Shown in pieces: positions 1-5,518 of a DNA stretch of 5,518 nucleotides. Position 1 is the first letter of the stretch. Each line of letters begins with the position of its first letter. The DNA lies in NCBI GenBank assembly GCA_001438005.1, contig LIBO01000076.1, forward strand, positions 1-5,518, read 5' to 3'. This stretch comes from Verrucomicrobia subdivision 6 bacterium BACL9 MAG-120507-bin52. Its GTDB lineage: Bacteria; Verrucomicrobiota; Verrucomicrobiia; Methylacidiphilales; Verrucolacustridaceae. The notes under the pieces were generated by a model. It saw only the letters and a list, made by a program, of their open reading frames with translations. It made no database searches and was not told the origin of the DNA. The translations under genes and the position numbers were made by a program.

Positions 1-1310
1 CTGGCAACACGGAATACGGCGCATTGCGACTTCAGGGCAACTGGAGTGGATCCGGAAAAATCATCAAGCGTGGTCCGGGCATTGCGGGTATCACTGGCGG
101 AGGAAAGACTTTCTCAGGGGATATTGTGGTGGAGCAGGGTGTTCTAACCTTTAGCGAGCCTGCCATTACCGGAAATAACGTGACCAACTATACGGTGCAA
201 AGTGGTGGCCAATTAAGACTTAGCTCCTCTGGAAATCCACGTAACTATCTTTTGAAGGGACCCCTCCTTCTTGCGGGCTTAGGTCGAAGCGGTGTTTCGG
301 ACAACGAAAATCAGGGAGTACTGGGGGCACTTAGGTTGGAAATCGGCAGCAGCGGAACAGTGGCAGTGTTGACCAACCGCGTAGAGCTGACGGCCAACGC
401 GGACATTCACGTATCGGCCACGAATACGATCAGTCTTTTAGGGGAATTGACAGGAAGTGATGTGTTGACCAAGTCAGGAGGGGGAACTCTTTCACTCGGG
501 ACCAACACAACAACATTTTCGGGGAGTATCCAGGTGAATCGAGGGATTTTAAATTTGGATGGGGTTCAACTCACCAATCTCCTGTCCATGAACCTTGCGA
601 ATGAGACCACTTTAATGGGAAGGGGGACAATTTCTGGAGGGGTTATCCTCCAGGCAGGTGCTGTTTTGGAGAGCAACCAAGGAGCCACTCCAGGTTCAGC
701 CCCTCTCGCCGTGGGCGGATTTGTGGTCCAAGGGCCTTCTATTCTCAATCTAAAGTTTGTCGGAACACCGACATCGGGTCTTTATCCAGTCCTGACATGT
801 GCTTCGGGGATTGAGGGTTTGTCTTCTCTGACTTTGATGGGTGTTCCCCTTGGCCTGAGTGCAAGTTTGATTCAGCAGGGAAATACCGTTTCCGCTATTC
901 TTTCTTCCTCCTCCTCTGAAGCGTGGTTATTGAAAAACTCCTTGCCTTTGGATGGTTTGGGGGCGGGAGATTGGTCGGGAGACCTCGACGGGAATGGGCT
1001 CTCTTTAATGGAGGAGTATTTCTTTGGAGTTACCCCGGCAACTCCTGTCTCGGGTTCAGCCCTGCTTCAATCAGAGATCCAGCCCGCAGGACCCACCCTT
1101 TCGGTTCTTTATCGTAAGAACAAGGCGGCAACAGATTTAATCGGAACTGCTGTTTGGAGTGATACTCTTGAGTCGGCGAGCTGGTCATCCTCGGGAATTA
1201 CAGATATTCAGGTTCAAAATGATCTGGACTATGAGACGCGGCGAGCCTCTATTCCAATTCTCCCTGGAGAGAGCAGAAAATTCATGAGAATCAAAATCGA
1301 AAAGCCCTAG
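1..1310 (+). CDS. Autotransporter-associated beta-strand repeat protein, C-terminal part (5' end outside window)
   Basis: This is the C-terminal 435 residues of a probably much larger exported beta-helix protein. The frame is open to the left edge (first full codon at position 3), so a TTG at 24 is internal and not a start. Two repeats of the autotransporter-associated (PATR) type are visible at 24-152 and 429-557, rich in Gly, Ser, Thr and Leu as expected for stacked beta-strands. A five-serine stretch near 905-920 looks like a linker. It leads to an acidic loop with the pattern DLDGNG and a closing EE (981-1016), resembling a calcium-binding EF-hand or dockerin loop. A beta-rich tail (about 1108-1307) contains a W-S-D-T-L-E-S-A-S-W segment and ends in RIKIEKP. 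I see no autotransporter barrel, PEP-CTERM or LPXTG signal at the C-terminus. The combination resembles secreted proteins of Verrucomicrobiota. Surface or extracellular location is inferred, and the function is unknown. Confidence 0.85.
   Translation, partial: GNTEYGALRLQGNWSGSGKIIKRGPGIAGITGGGKTFSGDIVVEQGVLTFSEPAITGNNVTNYTVQSGGQLRLSSSGNPRNYLLKGPLLLAGLGRSGVSDNENQGVLGALRLEIGSSGTVAVLTNRVELTANADIHVSATNTISLLGELTGSDVLTKSGGGTLSLGTNTTTFSGSIQVNRGILNLDGVQLTNLLSMNLANETTLMGRGTISGGVILQAGAVLESNQGATPGSAPLAVGGFVVQGPSILNLKFVGTPTSGLYPVLTCASGIEGLSSLTLMGVPLGLSASLIQQGNTVSAILSSSSSEAWLLKNSLPLDGLGAGDWSGDLDGNGLSLMEEYFFGVTPATPVSGSALLQSEIQPAGPTLSVLYRKNKAATDLIGTAVWSDTLESASWSSSGITDIQVQNDLDYETRRASIPILPGESRKFMRIKIEKP
24..152 (+). 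repeat. PATR-type beta-strand repeat, copy 1 (protein-level)
   Basis: This 43-residue unit starts LRLQGNWSGSG, continues with the K-x-G-x-G segment and TFSG, and closes with a G-V-L strand. It fits the autotransporter-associated beta-strand repeat pattern (GSG..L.K.G.G.L.L......TFSG...V..G.L). It aligns without gaps to the copy at 429-557, with 15 of 43 positions identical by eye. It probably forms rungs of a right-handed beta-helix. Confidence 0.65.
429..557 (+). repeat. PATR-type beta-strand repeat, copy 2 (protein-level)
   Basis: This is the better match to the family consensus: VLTKSGGGTLSLG, then TFSG, then a strand ending in G-I-L-N-L. It begins 405 bases (135 residues) after copy 1. 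The region between the copies is also Gly/Ser/Leu-rich and probably continues the beta-helix, but it has no clear repeat match. The repeat is seen at protein level only; the DNA of the two copies has diverged. Confidence 0.75.
981..1016 (+). other. EF-hand/dockerin-like acidic loop in the secreted protein
   Basis: Twelve codons encode a loop with Asp at positions 1 and 3, Asn at 5, Gly at 6 and Glu at 12 (D-L-D-G-N-G-L-S-L-M-E-E). This is the residue spacing of a calcium-binding EF-hand loop. It lies just after the serine linker and before the beta-rich tail. Calcium binding is inferred from spacing only. In similar proteins this loop marks the junction between passenger and C-terminal module. 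Confidence 0.5.
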
Positions 1311-1431
1311 TCCTGTAGGGGCATGGAGGTTTGTGATCAAGAAACGCCCTTGTTAGAGGCCAGAGAGAAGGGAAGTTGCTTGCGGGTTAATTCATGTCTG
1401 CCATGTGGCACGAAACCTGCTAATCAATGAC

Positions 1432-2910
1432 ATGTCGAAAGCCCAACCAAAAAGAGGAAAAAGGGTCTCTCTTCTTGCCGGGTTGGCCGAGTACGGTCCG
1501 GCAAAAGCTTTCGATGAGATGGCGGAAGGGAGGGGCAAGATTCGCTGCGTGTATGAAGGATTGAGGGATTCTCTCCAGTTGGTAGACCCGGTTCGCTTGG
1601 CTCAGGGGCGAGCTTCTTTGGAAGCCTCTTTTCTACGCCGCGGAATCACCTTCACCGTTTACAACGACCCACACGGCACCGAGCGAATATTTCCCTTTGA
1701 TCCTTTGCCACGGCTGATTCCGGTTCAGGAGTGGGCAAGAATTGAAAAAGGTTTGGTGCAAAGGGTGACGGCTCTGAACCTTTTTCTGCAAGACGTGTAC
1801 GGAGCACAAAAAATCTTACAGGAAAAGTGGATTCCAGCGGAGGTGATTCAATCCGCCAAGCATCTCCGAAGGGAGGCAGCGGGGTTAAAAGTGCCCCATG
1901 GGGTTTATATCCATATTTGCGGGACCGACTTGATCCGAGGAAAGGGTGGGGAGTATATGGTTTTGGAGGACAACGGCCGCTGCCCCTCTGGGGTCAGTTA
2001 TGTTTTAGAGAATCGGCGTGCCCTCAAGCAGGCGTTTCCCGAGTGGTTCCGAAATCAATCGGTACGCTCCGTGGATCATTATGGGGCGGATCTCTTGGAA
2101 ACGTTACGAGAAATTTCTCCTCGCCAAGAGGGAGAGCCTGTCGTGGTGTTGCTGACTCCTGGACCCATGAACAGCGCCTATTTTGAGCACTCGTTCCTCG
2201 CGCGTCTGATGGGGATCGAGCTGGTGCAGGGATGCGACCTGTTTGTCGAGGGGCAAAAAGTGATGATGCGTACGACGCGTGGACCGCGTCAGGTGGATGT
2301 GATTTACCGAAGAATCGACGATGATTTTCTGGATCCGTTGGCGTTTCGGAAAGATTCGGTTCTGGGAGTGCCGGGCCTACTGCGGGTGGTGCGAGCGGGT
2401 CATGTAGCCTTAGCCAATGCCATTGGCACCGGAGTCGCGGATGATAAGGCGCTGTATGCGTATGTCCCCCAACTGATCCGCTACTATCTGGGCGAAGAAG
2501 CTCTTTTGCCCAATGTGCCGACGCATCTGGCCTCCAATCCCAAAGACCTCAAATATATTCTCCAGAATATGGCGCGACTGGTAGTGAAGCCGACCAATGA
2601 GTCGGGCGGGTACGGAATCTTGATCGGACCTAGGGCAACGAAAAAGCAGATTGCGGACTTTCGACAGCGAGTACGAAAGGATCCGCGTAACTACATCGCC
2701 CAGCCGGTCATTGCTTTATCAACCCATCCCACCCTTTGTGACAATCGGGTGGAGCCCCGGCACATCGATTTACGACCTTTTGTCCTGACGGGAAAAAAAA
2801 CCAGAGTGTTGCCCGGAGGGTTAACAAGGGTGGCACTGAGGAAGGGTTCCTTGGTGGTCAATTCATCTCAGGGGGGCGGCAGTAAAGACACCTGGGTGCT
2901 GGATTCTTAG
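1432..2910 (+). CDS. Circularly permuted ATP-grasp protein (DUF404/DUF407 type), predicted amide/peptide ligase
   Basis: This 492-residue protein belongs to the circularly permuted ATP-grasp family, which is predicted to use ATP to activate a carboxylate and join it to an amine. The substrate is unknown. It matches the family almost end to end: FDEM near residue 27, ERIFPFD at 84-90, the acidic LEDN motif at 178-181 followed by R-x-P-S-G-V-S-Y, TPG-x-x-NSAYFEH at 242-253, YRRIDDDFLDPL at 292-303, ANAIGTGVADDK at 328-339, LVVKP...SGGYG at 383-395, PRHIDLRPF at 442-450 and a VNSSQGGGSKDTW tail. No key motif is missing. There is no signal peptide, so it is probably cytoplasmic. The start is uncertain. 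I prefer ATG 1432, but an in-frame GTG at 1405 would add nine residues, and neither has a clear Shine-Dalgarno sequence. It is the first gene of a three-gene operon, and its stop lies 2 bases before the next start. Confidence 0.95.
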   Translation: MSKAQPKRGKRVSLLAGLAEYGPAKAFDEMAEGRGKIRCVYEGLRDSLQLVDPVRLAQGRASLEASFLRRGITFTVYNDPHGTERIFPFDPLPRLIPVQEWARIEKGLVQRVTALNLFLQDVYGAQKILQEKWIPAEVIQSAKHLRREAAGLKVPHGVYIHICGTDLIRGKGGEYMVLEDNGRCPSGVSYVLENRRALKQAFPEWFRNQSVRSVDHYGADLLETLREISPRQEGEPVVVLLTPGPMNSAYFEHSFLARLMGIELVQGCDLFVEGQKVMMRTTRGPRQVDVIYRRIDDDFLDPLAFRKDSVLGVPGLLRVVRAGHVALANAIGTGVADDKALYAYVPQLIRYYLGEEALLPNVPTHLASNPKDLKYILQNMARLVVKPTNESGGYGILIGPRATKKQIADFRQRVRKDPRNYIAQPVIALSTHPTLCDNRVEPRHIDLRPFVLTGKKTRVLPGGLTRVALRKGSLVVNSSQGGGSKDTWVLDS

Positions 2911-2912
2911 CG

Positions 2913-3899
2913 ATGCTTTCTCGAGTCGCGGATGGGCTTTTTTGGATTAGTCGATACGTCGAACGAGCGGAAAATCTGGCACGGATTGCGGATGTTTATT
3001 TGCAAGCCGAGCTGGATGTCACAGGGGGAACGAGGGTCGATTGGTCTGCGATTCTCCAAGCCAGTGGAGCCGAAGACGACTTTGTGCCGACAGGGTTGAA
3101 CCCTTCGGCCGTTACAGTCACGCAATTTCTGACATTTCAGGAATCGAACCCTAACTCGATCCAAGCCTGCTTGGGTCAGGCAAGAGAGAACGCCCGAATG
3201 ATCCGCGATCAGCTGACCACGGAGATGTGGGAGGAACTGAATCGTGCTTGGCTGGAGCTTTGTGGGCCGGCGGGAAAAAAGCAGCGGCAGAGTGAGCTGA
3301 CTGGGTATTATCGTGAAGTTCGGAGGGCGTCGCATCTTTTTCGTGGGACGACGGGCTCGACCCTTTCGGACGGGGACGGGAGAGATTTTATTGATTTAGG
3401 GATGTATTTGGAGCGGGCGGATGCCACTTCGAGAATGATGGAGGCACACATTTTGCAACGAGGGGATCATCGGAATGAGGAGCGGTGGGCGGTTTTATTG
3501 AGAAGTTGTAGTGCGCGGGAGACCTATCGAGTGGTGCACCAGGGACCATTAGAGGCGAATGGGGTCTTGGGATATCTGATTCAAGATTCCGCATTCCCGC
3601 GAAGCCTCAACCACGGACTGATTCAGGCAGGTCAGATTGCGGAGCGTTTGGCTAAGCCGAAAGATCGAGATAAAGTGGAATCGTTGATTTCCCAAATTCG
3701 GGATCGATTACCTCTCGCCCCGCTGGGTGAAGATGCGGGGGAGTCGCTGGCCAAGTTTCTGGACAGCTGGCAGGAGGAGCTTCAGCGTCTGGCCAATTGG
3801 ATTCAGGAACGAATCATCGGAGGAAAATTGGATTTACCTGAACAAGGAGCGTGGCGGAGTCAGCAGGAGCAGCAGCAACAAGAACGAGGAGGGCGGTAA
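2913..3899 (+). CDS. Alpha-E domain protein (DUF403)
   Basis: This 328-residue, mainly helical protein is of the alpha-E family, named for its conserved helices and glutamates. It almost always travels with the ATP-grasp and transglutaminase genes found on either side here. Family marks are the opening MLSRVADGLFWISRYVERAE (residues 1-20), the FQESNPNSI segment, the internal echo MYLERADATSR (164-174), LLRSCSARETYR (195-206) and FPRSLNH (228-234). The paired Y-x-ERA motifs suggest an internal duplication of the helical unit. The biochemical role is not established; a partner or carrier role in the ligase reaction is inference. The last 15 or so residues are an unusual Gln/Glu/Arg-rich tail. 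The ATG lies 2 bases after the upstream stop with only a weak ribosome site, which suggests translational coupling. It is probably cytoplasmic. Confidence 0.95.
   Translation: MLSRVADGLFWISRYVERAENLARIADVYLQAELDVTGGTRVDWSAILQASGAEDDFVPTGLNPSAVTVTQFLTFQESNPNSIQACLGQARENARMIRDQLTTEMWEELNRAWLELCGPAGKKQRQSELTGYYREVRRASHLFRGTTGSTLSDGDGRDFIDLGMYLERADATSRMMEAHILQRGDHRNEERWAVLLRSCSARETYRVVHQGPLEANGVLGYLIQDSAFPRSLNHGLIQAGQIAERLAKPKDRDKVESLISQIRDRLPLAPLGEDAGESLAKFLDSWQEELQRLANWIQERIIGGKLDLPEQGAWRSQQEQQQQERGGR
3887..3892 (+). promoter_or_regulatory. Ribosome binding site AGGAGG fixing the transglutaminase start
   Basis: A perfect AGGAGG (within GAGGAGGG, 3886-3893) sits 9 bases before ATG 3902. It lies inside the last codons of the alpha-E gene. 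It supports ATG 3902 over an upstream in-frame GTG at 3851, and it is the strongest Shine-Dalgarno sequence of the operon. Confidence 0.75.
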
Positions 3900-3901
3900 C
3901 G

Positions 3902-4714
3902 ATGGATCTGGAGATTCAGCATACCACCCATTTTCATTATCCAGCTGCTGTCTATGACAGTTTCAATGAGACTCGGCTTCAGCCCGTTTCGAATCCATAT
4001 CAGGAGCGGCTGAGCTTTGACTTGGAGGTAAGCCCAGAGGCCCGAGCGGGGGAATATCGGGATTTTTATCAAAACGTGGTGCACTATTTCGAGGTTACTC
4101 CGCCCCACACCGAGTTAAAGGTGACGGCACGAAGTCGGGTCCGAACGGGTACGCAGGATGGAACAAAGAAAAGCTCCACGATTCCCGAACCGCTGCACGA
4201 CTATCTTCAGTCCAGTCCTTACGTGAGCTTGCCGATCGAGATCTTTCGTGAGGCCGTGGATCAGCAAGGGAGCGGAAAAACGGCGGAGGCAAGAGCGGTT
4301 TCATTAATGGAACATGTGAGTCGCTCCTTTGTGTATGAGCCCAATGTCACACAGGTGCATACTCACGTGGAGGAGGTTTTCCGTTTGCGTCGGGGGGTTT
4401 GTCAGGATTTAGCCCATGCAATGATTTCCCTTTGTCGGGTGGTGAAAATTCCTGCCCGATATGTCAGCGGGTACGTTTACTCGGGGGACCGCGGGGAAAT
4501 GCGCGGGGCGGAGGCCAGTCATGCTTGGGTGGAGGTGCATCTAGGGGAGGCGGGGTGGAAGGGGCTGGATCCAACGAATCGTTGTCCGGCAGGGGAAATG
4601 CATATCAAGGTCGCCCATGGCAGAGATTATCGGGACGTGCCTCCGCTGAGCGGGAATTACCATGGAAATGTGCAAGGCACGTTGGCCGTGACCGTCGCGG
4701 TGCGAAAGGTCTAA
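3902..4714 (+). CDS. Bacterial-type transglutaminase-like protein (cysteine peptidase fold)
   Basis: This 270-residue protein carries a bacterial transglutaminase-like N-terminal region (about residues 1-80, opening MDLEIQHTTHFHY, with N-E-T-R-L-Q-P) followed by a transglutaminase core. The papain-like triad is intact: Cys167 in GVCQDLAHAM, His207 in SHAWVEV and Asp223 in LDPTN. The stretch IPARYVSGYVYSG (from about residue 182) is also typical. Members of this fold cleave or transfer amide bonds; next to an ATP-grasp ligase, a role in trimming or removing a peptide or isopeptide product is plausible but unproven. The start is set by AGGAGG at 3887-3892, and the family also begins at this point. 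A GTG at 3851 would add 17 residues of no family resemblance that overlap the alpha-E tail. No signal peptide is seen. It is the last gene of the operon, and its TAA overlaps the stop of the convergent pseudouridine synthase gene. Confidence 0.95.
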   Translation: MDLEIQHTTHFHYPAAVYDSFNETRLQPVSNPYQERLSFDLEVSPEARAGEYRDFYQNVVHYFEVTPPHTELKVTARSRVRTGTQDGTKKSSTIPEPLHDYLQSSPYVSLPIEIFREAVDQQGSGKTAEARAVSLMEHVSRSFVYEPNVTQVHTHVEEVFRLRRGVCQDLAHAMISLCRVVKIPARYVSGYVYSGDRGEMRGAEASHAWVEVHLGEAGWKGLDPTNRCPAGEMHIKVAHGRDYRDVPPLSGNYHGNVQGTLAVTVAVRKV

Positions 4715-4731
4715 GGGACGACAAGTTTCGC
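4702..4731. terminator. Inverted repeat across the convergent stop codons, possible bidirectional terminator
   Basis: GCGAAA (4702-4707) and TTTCGC (4726-4731) are perfect complements 18 bases apart, with a smaller GTC/GAC pair (4709-4711 and 4717-4719) nested inside. The structure spans both stop codons. No T-run follows on either strand, so it does not fit a standard intrinsic terminator. It is listed because it is the only stem at this junction and no intergenic space exists. Confidence 0.25.
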
Positions 4732-5518
4732 GAGGGGCTTGGGCAGAGGGGAGGTGAAACGGAGCTCTTGGGATGACACAGGATGGATCAAGCGAAGAAA
4801 GCAGGAGTGAAGTCCTAGGCGGCCGGCGGGATCACTCTTGGCGCCGTACTTTTCGTCACCGACAATTGGACAGCCCAAGGAGGAGAGTTGAACGCGAATC
4901 TGATGGCGTCGCCCCGTTTCGAGGGTGAGTTCCACGAGGGAGCGGTGACGGTTGTTTTTGAGAACGCGGTAGTGGGTGACGGCGTGACGGGTGAGGGCGG
5001 AAGCAGGGCGAATGAAAACCTTGAAGGGGTTGGATTCGTCCAGGTCGGATTTCAGGGTTCCGGTTTCTTGGGGTAAGTGTCCCTCGACGACCGCCTCATA
5101 CTTCTTTTCAAACTGATCCCATCGACTTTGCAGGATTTCCTTGGTTTCGGGGGTTTTGGCAAAAACCATCAGGCCTGAAGTTTGTCGATCGAGGCGATGC
5201 ACAATCCAAACCCTCTCCTTTGAGCGGGGATGAGCTTGCCGGACATATTCGGTCAGCTGGAAGTAGGCGGTTTTTTCCGGTTCGGCCTCACTGGCGATGC
5301 TGAGGAGGTTCTCGGGTTTGGCAATGACAAGGAGATGGGCGTCCTCATAAAAGATTTGAATGCCCGAGGGCAGGCTGGTTTTCGGGGCGGCGAACCGATC
5401 CGATCGAATCGCGACGGAATCTCCGACGGCTAAGGGATGGTTGAACTGGGAGACGGGGCGGCCATTGACGGTGACGGCTTGGAATTTGAGCCATGTTCGG
5501 ATCTGTTTTTTCTTCTCC
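4711..5518 (-). CDS. RluA-family pseudouridine synthase with S4 domain (5' end outside window)
   Basis: The enzyme isomerises specific uridines in structured RNA (rRNA or tRNA) to pseudouridine; which sites cannot be told from sequence. The minus-strand frame stays open from the right edge to a TAG at 4711-4713, giving 269 residues, so the true start lies beyond 5518. The visible N-terminus (about 5400-5517) is an S4 RNA-binding domain: R-T-W-L-K-F-Q-A-V-T-V-N-G, then L-A-V-GD-S-V. The catalytic core follows, with YEDAHLLVIAKPENLL (about 5303-5350) and the signature HRLDRQTSG (5173-5199), whose Asp (codon 5188-5190) is the catalytic residue. Next come GRRHQIRVQL (4885-4914), PIVGDEKYG and the closing F-T-S-PLP. 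All expected motifs are intact. A GTG codon at 5200-5202 falls within the core and is not a start. It is convergent with the operon and probably regulated separately. Confidence 0.95.
   Translation of the reverse strand, partial: EKKKQIRTWLKFQAVTVNGRPVSQFNHPLAVGDSVAIRSDRFAAPKTSLPSGIQIFYEDAHLLVIAKPENLLSIASEAEPEKTAYFQLTEYVRQAHPRSKERVWIVHRLDRQTSGLMVFAKTPETKEILQSRWDQFEKKYEAVVEGHLPQETGTLKSDLDESNPFKVFIRPASALTRHAVTHYRVLKNNRHRSLVELTLETGRRHQIRVQLSSLGCPIVGDEKYGAKSDPAGRLGLHSCFLRLIHPVSSQELRFTSPLPKPLAKLVVP

Noticed and set aside
1305..1320. Hairpin CCCTA / TAGGG at the stop of the beta-helix protein gene
   Set aside because: The stem is only 5 bp and no T-run follows, so it is too weak to call a terminator.
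1311..1431. Possible promoter for the three-gene operon (for example TTGCTT at 1376-1381)
   Set aside because: No -10 hexamer better than about 3 of 6 matches sits at proper spacing, and promoter consensus for this lineage is uncertain.
2907..3335. Minus-strand open frame of 142 codons opposite the alpha-E gene
   Set aside because: It is antisense to a clear family member, its product has no recognisable motif, and it is explained by codon bias of the real gene.
3851..3901. GTG 3851 as the transglutaminase start
   Set aside because: The extra 17 residues lack family resemblance and overlap alpha-E, while ATG 3902 has a perfect Shine-Dalgarno sequence and a family-like N-terminus.
4399..4776. 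Plus-strand open frame of 125 codons overlapping the transglutaminase catalytic region
   Set aside because: It is an out-of-frame shadow: the Gly/Arg-rich product has no domain pattern, and the other frame holds the intact catalytic triad.
5200..5202. GTG as the start of the pseudouridine synthase
   Set aside because: The frame continues upstream to the window edge and encodes a convincing S4 domain and the first part of the catalytic core.
4888..5433. Plus-strand open frames (4888-5076 and 5230-5433) opposite the pseudouridine synthase gene
   Set aside because: They are antisense to a continuous, well-conserved RluA-family coding frame and show no features of their own.

Overview
The window holds five protein-coding genes and almost no spare DNA. 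It has the tail of a large secreted beta-helix protein, a compact three-gene operon, and the body of a convergent pseudouridine synthase gene. No tRNA, rRNA, CRISPR array, insertion sequence or phage gene was seen. The likely source is a member of the Verrucomicrobiota. The first protein joins autotransporter-type beta-strand repeats to a C-terminal module (an acidic EF-hand-like DxDGNG loop, then a beta-sandwich-like tail ending in a basic FMRIKIEKP) that I associate with giant exported proteins of that phylum. This assignment rests on remembered family patterns, not on a search.

Layout: positions 1-1310 (+) are the 3' end of the beta-helix protein, whose start lies outside the window. A gap of about 120 bases follows with no convincing promoter or terminator. 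Positions 1432-2910, 2913-3899 and 3902-4714 (+) encode a circularly permuted ATP-grasp protein, an alpha-E (DUF403) protein and a bacterial-type transglutaminase-like protein. They are separated by only 2 bases each, so they are almost certainly one transcript. Positions 4711-5518 (-) encode an RluA-family pseudouridine synthase with an N-terminal S4 domain, running off the right edge. Its stop codon overlaps the transglutaminase stop codon.

The three middle genes form a widely conserved bacterial cassette. Comparative genomics has proposed that the ATP-grasp protein makes an amide or peptide bond, the transglutaminase-like protein cleaves or transfers one, and the helical alpha-E protein acts with them. 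The cassette often sits with a proteasome-like peptidase (Anbu). The substrate is not established to my knowledge, so this is the part of the window most likely to hide undescribed biology. All catalytic motifs I can recognise are intact. No Anbu gene lies in the window. The flanking genes have no evident functional link to the cassette.
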